NCBI RefSeq assembly: GCF_025809055.1
Contig: NZ_CP075529.1
Coordinates: 2,591,501-2,655,500 of the forward strand
Length of the DNA: 64,000 nucleotides
Source: Devosia sp.
Lineage (GTDB): Bacteria; Pseudomonadota; Alphaproteobacteria; Rhizobiales; Devosiaceae
Direction of reading: 5' to 3'
The notes under the pieces are model-generated. The model was not told the DNA's origin. It ran no database searches and saw only the letters and a program-made list of their open reading frames with translations. The translations under genes were made by a program, and so were the position numbers. Shown piece after piece: positions 24,384 to 32,874 of this stretch. The number at the start of each line of letters is the position of its first letter. Position 1 is the first letter of the stretch.

Positions 24384-24492
24384 GTCTTTGCTCCTTGGGT
24401 GAAAACGCTTTGGGTGCGAAACCTAGTGTGGCAGATATTGATTTAGCTTTACGACCGACTTTCGACCAATCGAGTATCAGGAGACTTTTCGC

Positions 24493-25377
24493 GTGTCCAA
24501 GCGAGTTCGTACCGCCGTTTTCCCCGTTGCAGGCCTCGGCACCCGCTTTCTGCCAGCCACCAAGGCCATGCCCAAGGAAATGCTGACGGTGGTGGACCGG
24601 CCACTGATTCAATATGCGGTGGATGAGGCGCGCGAAGCCGGTATCGAGCATTTCGTCTTCGTCACCGGCCGCAACAAGGGCGTCATCGAGGATCATTTCG
24701 ATCGTCAGTTCGAACTTGAAGCGACCCTGGAAAGCCGCGGCAAGACAGCCGCGCTCAGCGAACTGCAGAAGGACCTGCCCTCGGCCGGCCGCACCAGCTT
24801 CACCCGGCAGCAGGAGCCGATGGGGCTCGGCCACGCCGTCTGGTGCGCCCGCGACATCGTCGGCGAGCAGCCCTTTGCCCTGCTCCTGCCCGACATGATT
24901 TTCCGCGCCAAGCCCGGCGTGCTCAAGCAGATGATGGACGCCTATGAGGAGCGCTCAGGCAATATCATCGGTGTCGAGGAATGTGCCTGGGAAGACGTAT
25001 CGTCCTATGGCGTGGTGGTGCGCGGCGATGGCGACGACAAGGGCTTTGCCATCAACGGCATGGTCGAAAAGCCCAAGCGCGAGGACGCACCGTCCAATCT
25101 CTTCATTTCGGGCCGCTACATCCTCCAGCCGGAAATCTTCTCGCTTCTGGCAGAACAGACGCGGGGCGCCGGTGGGGAAATCCAGCTCACCGATGCCATG
25201 CAGACCCTGATGAAGACGCAGCGCTTCACCGGCGTCAAATATGACGGCAAGGTCTTTGACTGCGGCTCTAAATTGGGCTTTCTCACGGCCAATGTGGTGT
25301 TCGCGCTCGATCGCGATGACATTCGCCCCGGTTTCCTCGACGAACTGCGCAAGCTGGATCTTGACGAGAAACTCTAG
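24493..25377 (+). CDS. galU: UTP-glucose-1-phosphate uridylyltransferase
   Basis: Forms UDP-glucose from UTP and glucose-1-phosphate. 294 residues. It begins SKRVRTAVFPVAGLGTRFLPATKAMPKEML, the nucleotide-binding signature of GalU, and shows GLGHAVWCARDIVG, LLPDMIF and DCGSKLGFLTANV. The start is a GTG with AGGAG about 9 nt upstream; no ATG fits the family N-terminus. Divergent from galE. Confidence 0.96.
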   Translation: MSKRVRTAVFPVAGLGTRFLPATKAMPKEMLTVVDRPLIQYAVDEAREAGIEHFVFVTGRNKGVIEDHFDRQFELEATLESRGKTAALSELQKDLPSAGRTSFTRQQEPMGLGHAVWCARDIVGEQPFALLLPDMIFRAKPGVLKQMMDAYEERSGNIIGVEECAWEDVSSYGVVVRGDGDDKGFAINGMVEKPKREDAPSNLFISGRYILQPEIFSLLAEQTRGAGGEIQLTDAMQTLMKTQRFTGVKYDGKVFDCGSKLGFLTANVVFALDRDDIRPGFLDELRKLDLDEKL

Positions 25378-25388
25378 GCTAGGCTGCG

Positions 25389-26678
25389 CTAGCGCCGCAG
25401 CAATACGCCAAGGCTGAAGCGATGGATGTCATCCTGGCCGGTCGTTGAATTGTCGCGATGGCGGAAGCTGTAATCGGCGCTGACAGCGGTCTTGGAATTG
25501 ACGGCGTAGTCAGCGCCGGATGAGAGACTGTAGCCCGTTTCGGTTTCGGTGCTCCCGGTCAATTCGGCCATTGACCAGCCCGCCCCGGCGCGCAGGCGCA
25601 GCCAGGAGTTGACGACGTAGGCTGCGGTGGCCTCGGCTGTGTACTCGACCTTGGCCGTGCCCGATGTGCCGACTTCGGGCGGGGTTATGCCGGTGGCCAG
25701 CCGTGCGGTCAGTTCCGTCGTGCGGTCGGGGCGGAAGGTGACACTGGCGTCGTAGAGGTGGCTGGCGACGTCGGCAATGCCGGATGCGTCGAAGTCGCGA
25801 TAGCCAACGCCATAGGACGCGCTGGCCGAGAGAAGACTGTTCCATTCCCCGCTGATGCCGGCCCGCAGGGCATAGTCATTGGCATCCATGCGCTCGCCGC
25901 TGGCACTCGAGGCCAGATCGAACATATCGCGCCCGGCCGAGCCTTCCGCGAAGGCCTCGAAAATGGGGGTTGCCTGCAGGCCCAGGCGCAGCGTGGTTCC
26001 TGCGGACCAGTAATTGTTCTCGCTATTGTCAGTCCAGCCGGTGCCGGCATTGAGACTGGAGCCATGGGCTACGCGCCCGAGATCTGCCGATGCTGCCACC
26101 GAGAACAGTCCGAACTGGCGGGTAAGGCCTGCCCCGAGCGACCCGGTGACGATCTGCGGGGCCTCGAGAACCGAGGGGTCAAGATCAGGCGAATTGACCA
26201 GATCCTGAGTGAGCTCGAACCCGCCGCTGGCCGAGATCGTGGTCACGCTGTCGAGGGCAGTCACCGCCGATGCGCCGAGGCGCAGTCCGCTGAGGACGGG
26301 ATTGCCGTTCCAGGGATGGGCGATGTCGGCCGCGCCGTCCAATGTGAGGTCAGTGGAACGGCCGTCATAGCTCGCCGAGGCCTGCGGGGTCAGCACGGTG
26401 GTGAAGCTCTCCCCGGCGCTTGACCGGGTCAGGGTTCCGCGCAGGCCGGTGGACCAGTCGATTTCCATCGGTGGGTGGCCCGGTTCGACCGGCACGGAAA
26501 AGGCTTCGGGAATCGGCGCGGCGGGATAGAGGCCGGGCTGCAGGCGATCATCGCGCAATTGGGGATCGACTGGGTCCACCGGCTGCGCCAGGACGCTGCC
26601 CGGCGCCATGGCCAGGACCAGCAGCACTGGAATTCGTCGCCGTCCGGCCAAGGTCGCGTCCCCGCAATAGAGGCGCAT
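25389..26678 (-). CDS. Outer-membrane beta-barrel protein of unknown function
   Basis: About 429 residues. A signal peptide (ending GSVLAQP), then a short Pro-rich stretch, then many alternating polar/hydrophobic strands with Tyr/Trp/Phe girdle residues (TTISASGGFEL, SLNAGTGWTDNSENNYWSAG, LSASASYGVGYRDFD). It ends HRFSLGVLLRR, with a terminal strand lacking the usual final Phe. The pattern indicates a beta-barrel, probably autotransporter-barrel-like or an OmpA/porin-like adhesin-free barrel; no named family recognised. An in-frame GTG 15 nt upstream is an alternative start. It is convergent with galU. Confidence 0.7.
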   Translation of the reverse strand: MRLYCGDATLAGRRRIPVLLVLAMAPGSVLAQPVDPVDPQLRDDRLQPGLYPAAPIPEAFSVPVEPGHPPMEIDWSTGLRGTLTRSSAGESFTTVLTPQASASYDGRSTDLTLDGAADIAHPWNGNPVLSGLRLGASAVTALDSVTTISASGGFELTQDLVNSPDLDPSVLEAPQIVTGSLGAGLTRQFGLFSVAASADLGRVAHGSSLNAGTGWTDNSENNYWSAGTTLRLGLQATPIFEAFAEGSAGRDMFDLASSASGERMDANDYALRAGISGEWNSLLSASASYGVGYRDFDASGIADVASHLYDASVTFRPDRTTELTARLATGITPPEVGTSGTAKVEYTAEATAAYVVNSWLRLRAGAGWSMAELTGSTETETGYSLSSGADYAVNSKTAVSADYSFRHRDNSTTGQDDIHRFSLGVLLRR

Positions 26679-26763
26679 CAGGCAAAGCCTCACGCCCTGC
26701 GGAACCGAGCGCCCCGCGGGGCGATCCTTTCAGCTTATGGTTAATGAATTCTTTCCGGCCGCT

Positions 26764-27216
26764 TCAGTCGGCCGATACCACCGTCAGGACCGCGCCGTCG
26801 CTGCCGGTGATGCGGATGCGGCGGCCGGCAGGCAGGTCCGGCCCGGTAATGCGCCAGGTCGTGTCGCCAAGGGCCAGGCGCCCCGATCCATCCACGATCG
26901 GCCGGTCCAGGACCGCTTCCTGACCAACGAAACGGTCGGCGCGCCGGTTGAGAAACGGCCGGTCGCTGCTGTCCTGGCGCTTGCGGCCCAGGCGCACCCA
27001 TACGAGGATGGAGACCAGCGACAGAACACCGAAAATGAACCACTGCAGCGCCCAGGCCATGGGCTGGAACAGGGTGATCAATCCGGTGAGGATGCCGGCA
27101 ATACCCATCCACAACAGGAATCCGCCGGGGACGACCAGTTCCAGCGCCAAAAGCACCAGTCCGGCGATGATCCAGCTCCAGGGGCCGTTTTCGGCCAGAT
27201 AGGCAATCAATTGCAT
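26764..27216 (-). CDS. NfeD family membrane protein
   Basis: 150 residues. Three membrane segments in the first 75 residues (SWIIAGLVLLALELVVPGG, LLWMGIAGILTGLITLF, WFIFGVLSLVSILVWV) precede a small OB-fold domain (VGQEAVLDRP through RIRITGSDGAVLTV). Short NfeD proteins are partners of SPFH/stomatin proteins; the gene directly upstream on the strand encodes one, 14 nt away, as is usual for these operons. Confidence 0.92.
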   Translation of the reverse strand: MQLIAYLAENGPWSWIIAGLVLLALELVVPGGFLLWMGIAGILTGLITLFQPMAWALQWFIFGVLSLVSILVWVRLGRKRQDSSDRPFLNRRADRFVGQEAVLDRPIVDGSGRLALGDTTWRITGPDLPAGRRIRITGSDGAVLTVVSAD

Positions 27217-27230
27217 GGTGGCCTACCTCC

Positions 27231-28235
27231 TCAGAGCGGACCACTATTGGGGCCGCTGCTCGGCGGTCGGCTTGTCGGGCGCGGCTGGGACGGCTTTTCG
27301 TCGCCAAAGGTTTCGCGCGCGATCTCGGCAATGCCGCCGATGGCGCCGATGACGCTGGAGGCCTCGACCGGCAGCATCAGAAGCTTCTGGTTGGGCGAGG
27401 TTGCGACCTTTTCCAGCGCCTTGATATAGTTGTTGGCCACGAAATAGTTGATGGCCTGCACATTGCCCGAGGCAATGGCGTCGGACACCAATTGCGTTGC
27501 CTTGGCCTCGGCCTCGGCCGCGCGTTCGCGGGCCTCGGCGTCGCGGAAGGCGGCTTCGCGCCGGCCTTCGGCTTCCAGAACCTGGGCCTGCTTTTCGCCT
27601 TCGGCCTTGAGAATGGCGGCCTGCCGCCGGCCTTCGGCCTCGAGGATGGTGGCGCGCTTCTCGCGTTCCGCCTTCATCTGCCGGCCCATGGAATCCACCA
27701 GGTCCTTGGGCGGGTCGATATCCTTGATCTCGATGCGGGTGATCTTGACGCCCCAGGGCGAAACGGCCGTATCCACGACGCGCAGCACCCGGTCGTTGAT
27801 CTCGTCGCGATGGCTCAGCAGTTCATCGAGATCCATCGACCCCATGACCGAGCGGATATTGGTCATGGTGAGGTTGAGGATGGCATTTTCGAGATTGGTC
27901 ACCTCATAGGCGGCCGAGGCCGCATCCAGAATCTGGTAGAAGGTCACGCCATTGGCGGTCACCGTCGCATTGTCGCGGGTGATGACCTCCTGGTGCGGCA
28001 CGTCGAGCACCTGCTCCATCACGTTCATCTTCTTGCCGATGGTGTCGATGAACGGAATGATCAGGTTAAGGCCCGGCTTGAGCGTGCGGGTATATTTGCC
28101 GAACCGTTCGATGGTGAAATTATAGCCCTGTGGCACGGTCTTCGCCCCGGCGAACAGCACGAGGACGAACAGGATGCCAAGCCCGATTAGCGTGGCGCTC
28201 AGCCCGTCCAGGCCAAAATCGTTGAGGATGCCCAT
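27231..28235 (-). CDS. SPFH/Band 7 (stomatin-like, QmcA-type) membrane protein
   Basis: 334 residues. One N-terminal membrane anchor (LIGLGILFVLVLFAGAKTV), a Band 7 domain (about 30-190: PQGYNFTIERFGKYTRTLKPGLN, MEQVLDVPHQEVITRDNATV) and a long Glu/Ala/Arg coiled coil (about 185-260) that drives oligomer formation. Such proteins assemble membrane scaffolds with NfeD partners and often modulate FtsH-type proteolysis or lipid domains. Followed 14 nt later by its NfeD partner. The C-terminal tail is Pro/Ser-rich. Confidence 0.93.
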   Translation of the reverse strand: MGILNDFGLDGLSATLIGLGILFVLVLFAGAKTVPQGYNFTIERFGKYTRTLKPGLNLIIPFIDTIGKKMNVMEQVLDVPHQEVITRDNATVTANGVTFYQILDAASAAYEVTNLENAILNLTMTNIRSVMGSMDLDELLSHRDEINDRVLRVVDTAVSPWGVKITRIEIKDIDPPKDLVDSMGRQMKAEREKRATILEAEGRRQAAILKAEGEKQAQVLEAEGRREAAFRDAEARERAAEAEAKATQLVSDAIASGNVQAINYFVANNYIKALEKVATSPNQKLLMLPVEASSVIGAIGGIAEIARETFGDEKPSQPRPTSRPPSSGPNSGPL

Positions 28236-28330
28236 GCCTTGATTCTCCCTGTTCGGCGCAGGGCGGCACAGTACTGCAGGTCGTCAGAGGCTGGCTACCC
28301 GCATTTGCGGGCGCCCGTTGTCCGTATCGG

Positions 28331-29167
28331 CTATTTGGCGAACTGGCAGCGGCCCGTGGCCTGCAGGGCCGAGATGGCGCGCGGGTCGCATCCGGTGGAT
28401 AGGAACATCAGCCAGTCATTGGTGCTGCCATAGAACACGTTGCGATCCACTTCGCCGCGCACACCGGGGACGACGCCGGTCTGGGTATATTGCCAGAACG
28501 TCCACGGGCGATTGCTGTAGCGTTCATGCGGCTCGGCCGCGGTCGAACGCAGCCAGAACGTGTTCGGCAAATAGACGCCTTCGAGAATGTCGCGGTGGAA
28601 GTTCATGTCGGTATAGATGATGGGCAGCTTGCCGGTGTGGCGCTCCATGGCCGTCAGCATCACCTGGATTTTCTCGAGGGCATCGGCCTTGCTCGGCTTG
28701 ACCTTGCAACTCGAGTGATTGTTCCACTCGAGATCGAGAACCGGTGGCAATGCGCTCGGGTCGGCCGGCACGTTCTGCATGAACCAGGCCGCCTGTTCGG
28801 CCGCAGTCGAGCACCAGGTCATGAAGTGATAGGCCCCGCGCGGCATGCCGGCATCGCGCGCCCGGTCCCAGTTCACCCGGAAATTGGGGTCGATGTAATC
28901 CTTGCCCTCGGTGGCCTTCATGAACACGAAATGGGTCCCCGCCGACCGGGCGCGGGCAAAATCGACATTCTCCTGGTAGCGGGCCACATCGATCCCCTGG
29001 ATCGGCATGGACCGGGCACGGTCGACGCCGGAATGGGGGCGGTTATCCCCGGGGATGGATCCATAGAGCCCGCCGCCGCTGGCGCAGGCCGCCAGCGCCA
29101 CCACGGCAAGGCTCATCACCGCACCGCGAAAAACAGCACTGGCGGAACGGGCAAAGGTCGGGACCAT
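28331..29167 (-). CDS. GH25 lysozyme-like lipoprotein
   Basis: 278 residues. The signal ends in a lipobox (VALAACASG), so it is probably lipid-anchored. The GH25 muramidase domain (about 58-260) begins IQGIDVARYQENVDF, with the catalytic Asp in GIDVARYQ, and continues FMKATEGKDYIDPNF, GAYHFMTW and PPVLDLEWNN (catalytic Glu). IYTDMNF and TFWQYTQTGVVPGV close the fold. The enzyme would cut peptidoglycan between N-acetylmuramate and N-acetylglucosamine. A GTG 12 nt upstream is an alternative start. An imperfect CtrA-like site (TTAA-N7-TTAG) lies about 60 nt upstream. Confidence 0.88.
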   Translation of the reverse strand: MVPTFARSASAVFRGAVMSLAVVALAACASGGGLYGSIPGDNRPHSGVDRARSMPIQGIDVARYQENVDFARARSAGTHFVFMKATEGKDYIDPNFRVNWDRARDAGMPRGAYHFMTWCSTAAEQAAWFMQNVPADPSALPPVLDLEWNNHSSCKVKPSKADALEKIQVMLTAMERHTGKLPIIYTDMNFHRDILEGVYLPNTFWLRSTAAEPHERYSNRPWTFWQYTQTGVVPGVRGEVDRNVFYGSTNDWLMFLSTGCDPRAISALQATGRCQFAK

Positions 29168-29354
29168 GGCGGACAACACTCGATACGCAGGACAGGACGA
29201 TATGCCTTTGATTCAACATGGGCCGGTTAACACAGCTTTAGGGTAACCAGTGTGGCAGCGGGCATGGTTAACAAGCCATCATTCGTTCTTCTAATGTTCT
29301 TGCCAGATCTGCCGCTTATTGCTTAACTGCCATGGCTTTACGGGGGGACGGGCA

Positions 29355-30881
29355 ATGGTGACCAGGATTTCCACTGTCGCCTTTCAGGGCATAGATGCGG
29401 TTCCGGTCGACGTGCAGGTCCAGATTGCCCCAGGCCTGCCGGCCTTCGTGCTGGTCGGGCTGCCGGACAAGGCAGTGCGCGAAAGCGGCGAACGGGTGCG
29501 TGCGGCCCTCACCGCATCCGGTCTCGGCCTGCCGCCAAAGCGCATCACCATCAATCTTGCCCCGGCCGACTTGCCCAAGGAGGGCAGCCATTATGACCTG
29601 CCGATCGCGCTGGGCCTGATGGCGGCCCTGGGGGCCATTCCCCAGGATGCGCTGGATGGCTATCTGGCCCTGGGCGAATTGGGCCTCGACGGGCGGCTGG
29701 CCCATGTCGGCGGCGTGCTCCCTGCCGCCATGGCCGCAGCGGCGCGCGGGCTCGGGATCATCTGCCCGGCGCGGTCCGGTCCCGAAGCGGCCTGGGCCGG
29801 CGACGACCTCGATATCGTGGCCGGCGATAGCCTGCTGGCGCTGGTCAATCATCTGACCGGTCATCAATTGCAGGCCCGGCCCCGCCCCGGCCAGGCCCCG
29901 CAGGGCGCCGTCGATCTGCCCGATCTGGCCGATATACGCGGACAGGCCGTGGCCCGCCGGGCTCTGGAAGTGGCCGCCGCAGGAGGGCACAACCTGCTTA
30001 TGATCGGGCCTCCCGGCGCCGGTAAGTCCATGCTGGCGCAGCGCCTGCCGTCTATTCTGCCGCCGCTCAGCGCCCGTGAACTGCTCGATGTGTCGATGAT
30101 CCAGTCCATCGCCGGCGAATTGGCCAACGGGGTTCTGTCTGATCGTCGGCCATTCCGGGCGCCGCATCATTCCGCATCCATGGCCGCTTTGGTGGGTGGC
30201 GGGCTCAAGGTGCGACCCGGCGAAGTCAGCCTTGCCCATAACGGCGTGCTGTTTCTCGACGAATTGCCCGAATTTTCTCCCGGCGTGCTGGACAGTCTGC
30301 GCCAGCCGCTGGAATCGGGGGAGACGGCCATTGCGCGCGCCAATGCCCGCGTATCTTATCCCAGTCGGGTGCAGCTTGTCGCCGCCATGAACCCGTGCAA
30401 ATGCGGCTTGGCCGGGACGCCCGGTCACACCTGCCGGCGCGGCGCAGCCTGTGCCGGCGATTACCAGGCGCGCGTGTCGGGCCCGTTCCTCGATCGCATC
30501 GATATCCGCATCGACGTCCCTGTTGTTTCGGCAGCCGACATGATTGCGCCGGGCGGCGCCGCTGAACCCTCGGCGCGGGTCGCCGAGCGGGTCGCCGCGG
30601 CGCGGGAGCGTCAACGCCATCGCTATGCCAGGGCCGGACATCCCGGAGTCCTGACCAATGCGGCCGCCTCTTCAAGCCTGATCGAGACGCTGGTCGCGCC
30701 TGATCGGGACAGCCAGGCTTTGCTGCTGCAGGCCGCTGAGCGGTTCAACCTGTCGGCTCGGGCCTATCACCGTGTGCTGAAGGTGGCGCGGACGCTGGCT
30801 GACCTGGCCGGTGCCGATGCGGTGGGTCGGCCGCATATTGCCGAGGCCCTGAGCTATCGGCTCAATTTCGGCGCAGCCTGA
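29355..30881 (+). CDS. YifB/ComM family Mg-chelatase-like AAA+ ATPase
   Basis: 508 residues. An N-terminal Lon-like domain (PAFVLVGLPDKAVRESGERVR, ITINLAPADLPKEGSHYDLP) precedes the AAA+ core with Walker A GPPGAGKSMLAQ (about 224-235) and Walker B FLDELPEF. A Cys-bearing insertion (NPCKCGLAGTPGHTCRRGAAC) could bind zinc. The C-terminal helical domain ends EALSYRLNFGAA. Members such as ComM act as hexameric helicases promoting branch migration during transformation; whether this organism is transformable is unknown. The ATG giving MVTRIS follows a purine-rich stretch. Confidence 0.9.
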   Translation: MVTRISTVAFQGIDAVPVDVQVQIAPGLPAFVLVGLPDKAVRESGERVRAALTASGLGLPPKRITINLAPADLPKEGSHYDLPIALGLMAALGAIPQDALDGYLALGELGLDGRLAHVGGVLPAAMAAAARGLGIICPARSGPEAAWAGDDLDIVAGDSLLALVNHLTGHQLQARPRPGQAPQGAVDLPDLADIRGQAVARRALEVAAAGGHNLLMIGPPGAGKSMLAQRLPSILPPLSARELLDVSMIQSIAGELANGVLSDRRPFRAPHHSASMAALVGGGLKVRPGEVSLAHNGVLFLDELPEFSPGVLDSLRQPLESGETAIARANARVSYPSRVQLVAAMNPCKCGLAGTPGHTCRRGAACAGDYQARVSGPFLDRIDIRIDVPVVSAADMIAPGGAAEPSARVAERVAAARERQRHRYARAGHPGVLTNAAASSSLIETLVAPDRDSQALLLQAAERFNLSARAYHRVLKVARTLADLAGADAVGRPHIAEALSYRLNFGAA

Positions 30882-30937
30882 GGCGCCATTCGGGCCGGGT
30901 GTCTCCATCGTCACCGGTGGATTACTCTGTTGACCCG

Positions 30938-30953
30938 TGTTTCACGTGAATCC
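30938..30953. other. parS-like ParB-binding site, copy 3
   Basis: TGTTTCACGTGAATCC; only two positions differ from TGTTNCACGTGAAACA. Intergenic, between the convergent yifB and aceA genes. Confidence 0.45.
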
Positions 30954-30979
30954 GCGCCGGGACCCCTGCCCCGGCGCGG
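30952..30979. terminator. Possible bidirectional terminator between yifB and aceA
   Basis: Perfect 10-bp stem CCGCGCCGGG / CCCGGCGCGG with an 8-nt loop. The plus side is followed by TTCTTGT, the minus side by a weak ATTC, so intrinsic strength is moderate at best. It abuts the parS-like site. Confidence 0.45.
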
Positions 30980-30985
30980 TTCTTG

Positions 30986-32281
30986 TCAGTGGAACTGCGC
31001 CGTTTCGGTGGATTCCGCCATGGCAGTCGTGGCGCTCTGGCCTTCGGTGACGGTCATGGAGACCGCATCGAAATAGCTGGTGCCCACTTCCCGCTGGTGG
31101 CGCACGGCCGAAAAGCCGTGTTCCTCGGCGGCAAACTCGGCCTGTTGCAACTTGGAATAGCCAGCCATGCCCTGTTCCTTGTAGCGGCGGGCCAGTTCAA
31201 AGGTCGAGAGGCTGAGATTGTGGAACCCGGCCAGGGTGATGAACTGATATTTGTAGCCCATGGCTCCCAATTCGCGCTGGAACCGGGCCATGGCGGCTTC
31301 GTCCATGTGCTTGGCCCAATTGAAGCTGGGTGAGCAGTTATAGGCCAGCATCTGCTCTGGATACTGCTTGCGGATGGCCTCGGCGAACTTGCGGGCCTCG
31401 GCCAGGTCCGGCGTCGAGGTCTCGCACCAGATGAGATCGGCATAGGGCGCATAGGCCAGGCCCCGCGCGATGGCGCAATCGATGCCCCCTTTGAGCCGGT
31501 AAAAGCCCTCGCTGGTGCGTTCGCCGGTGATGAAGGGCCGGTCATATTCATCGATGTCTGACGTGATCAGCCGGGCTGCCTCGGCGTCGGTACGCGCCAT
31601 GATCAGCGTCGGCACGCCCATGACGTCGGCCGCCAGCCGCGCTGCATTCAGCGTCCGCACGAACTGGGCTGTCGGCACCAGCACCTTGCCGCCCAGATGC
31701 CCGCACTTCTTTTCCGAAGCCAGTTGATCCTCGAAATGGACAGCCGCCGCACCGGCCTCGATCATGGCCTTCATCAGCTCGAACACGTTGAGCGCGCCCC
31801 CGAACCCGGCCTCCGCATCGGCGATGATCGGCACGAAGAAGTCGAGATCGGTTGTAGCGACGCCGTCCGCGCGTTCCATGGTCTGGATCTGGTCGGCGCG
31901 CTGCAGGGATTTGTTGATGCGCTTGACCACCGCAGGAACGCTGTCGACCGGATAAAGTGACTGGTCGGGATACATATTGCCCGAGGAATTGGCATCGGCC
32001 GCAACCTGCCAGCCGGACAGATAGATGGCCTTGAGCCCGGCCTTGACCTGCTGCACCGCCTGATTGCCGGTAAATGTGCCCAGTGTCGGCACGAAATCCT
32101 CAGAATGCAGCAACTGCCAAAGTTTTTTCGCGCCATTCTCGGCAAGCGAATGGCGGATCGGCAGTGATCCGGCGAGGCGCCGCACATCGGCAGGCCCATA
32201 GGTCCGCGCTACGGTCTTCCAGCGATCAGGCGCGTAGTCGGGCGTCGGGAAGGCCTCGGGCTTGTTGGGTTTGTCGAGCAT
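30986..32281 (-). CDS. aceA: Isocitrate lyase
   Basis: Splits isocitrate to glyoxylate and succinate, the first step of the glyoxylate bypass for growth on acetate or fatty acids. About 431 residues. The catalytic loop KKCGHLGGK is near residue 190, with DADAEAGFGG-like IIADAEAGFGG before it and NCSPSFNWAKH and TLAGFHNLS after. The start follows GAGGAGA by 6 nt; the longer frame upstream is spurious. Upstream on the same strand is a 75-residue gene, and divergent beyond it is a ScfR/RamB-type regulator. No malate synthase is in the window. Confidence 0.97.
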   Translation of the reverse strand: MLDKPNKPEAFPTPDYAPDRWKTVARTYGPADVRRLAGSLPIRHSLAENGAKKLWQLLHSEDFVPTLGTFTGNQAVQQVKAGLKAIYLSGWQVAADANSSGNMYPDQSLYPVDSVPAVVKRINKSLQRADQIQTMERADGVATTDLDFFVPIIADAEAGFGGALNVFELMKAMIEAGAAAVHFEDQLASEKKCGHLGGKVLVPTAQFVRTLNAARLAADVMGVPTLIMARTDAEAARLITSDIDEYDRPFITGERTSEGFYRLKGGIDCAIARGLAYAPYADLIWCETSTPDLAEARKFAEAIRKQYPEQMLAYNCSPSFNWAKHMDEAAMARFQRELGAMGYKYQFITLAGFHNLSLSTFELARRYKEQGMAGYSKLQQAEFAAEEHGFSAVRHQREVGTSYFDAVSMTVTEGQSATTAMAESTETAQFH

Positions 32282-32341
32282 GTCAATTCTCCTCATCTGG
32301 ACATGGCTTCGCCGGTCCGCAGCGGCGCGGCGGCAAAAAGG

Positions 32342-32357
32342 TGATTCACGTGAAACT
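32342..32357. other. parS-like ParB-binding site, copy 4
   Basis: TGATTCACGTGAAACT, two mismatches from TGTTNCACGTGAAACA. It lies in the leader of aceA. Confidence 0.4.
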
Positions 32358-32380
32358 GCGAGCCGGCGGCCAACGGCCGA

Positions 32381-32440
32381 AAATTTGCTCCAGTGGAGCA
32401 AGTTTAGGCGAGCAGGCCTTGAGAGCTACGCTTGAAAGGC
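32381..32440 (+). repeat. Family A two-hairpin element, copy 4
   Basis: Hairpin 1 is TTGCTCC-agt-GGAGCAA. Hairpin 2 has GCCTT/AAGGC instead of GCCAT/ATGGC, a compensatory change that keeps the pairing and the GA tandem mismatch. It lies between the 75-residue gene and aceA. Confidence 0.75.
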
Positions 32441-32500
32441 AAGGGCGACTTTGGGCCGTTCGGCGTTAGCCCCAACCTTCCGCGCCCCTGCCCTAGGGGC

Positions 32501-32728
32501 TTAGCCCGCAACGCGCCTGCAAAAGGTCGCCGCGATCATGCCGGCGCCGGAAAACAATTCCTGGGTATCCTCGCCACCCACCAGGGTGAACTGGTGGCGT
32601 CCGATGCGGCCGGCAATGGCATAGCCCAGAACGTCCAGGCCGCGGGCCTTGAACTGTGCCATGGCCTCATTGGCAGTGGGGGCAATGATGGTGATGTACT
32701 CGTCGCGCTGTTCACTTGTCGGTGCCAT
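32501..32728 (-). CDS. Conserved-looking 75-residue protein upstream of aceA
   Basis: Begins MAPTSEQRDEYITIIAPTAN and continues EAMAQFKARGLDVLGYAIAG, RIGRHQFTL and LFSGAGMIAATF. It is soluble, with alternating strand-helix-strand character like a small alpha/beta (ACT or ferredoxin-like) domain; no named family recognised. GAGGAG lies 9 nt before the ATG, which also excludes the longer frame. It is co-directional with aceA (219-nt gap containing a repeat and a parS-like site) and divergent from the fatty-acid-type regulator, suggesting a role linked to the glyoxylate bypass. Confidence 0.7.
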   Translation of the reverse strand: MAPTSEQRDEYITIIAPTANEAMAQFKARGLDVLGYAIAGRIGRHQFTLVGGEDTQELFSGAGMIAATFCRRVAG

Positions 32729-32752
32729 TTGCGATATCTCCTCGCTGATTGA

Positions 32753-32852
32753 TGTAAAGATTTGACAATTGTGCGAGACATGCAAGAAATAACGGCATTA
32801 CGCGCTGTAAAGCTGTAAATCATCGGTCAATCGAGCCGGCGTTTTTTGTAAA
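32753..32852. promoter_or_regulatory. Divergent control region with four TGTAAA repeats
   Basis: TGTAAA occurs at 32753, 32806, 32814 and 32847 in the same orientation, two of them 8 nt apart, between the 75-residue gene and the XRE regulator. TTGACA (32762-32767) is a possible -35. The repeats are candidate operators for the divergent regulator; this is inference from position. Confidence 0.35.
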
Positions 32853-32874
32853 TTCTGTCAATCGGAGGCGGCAA

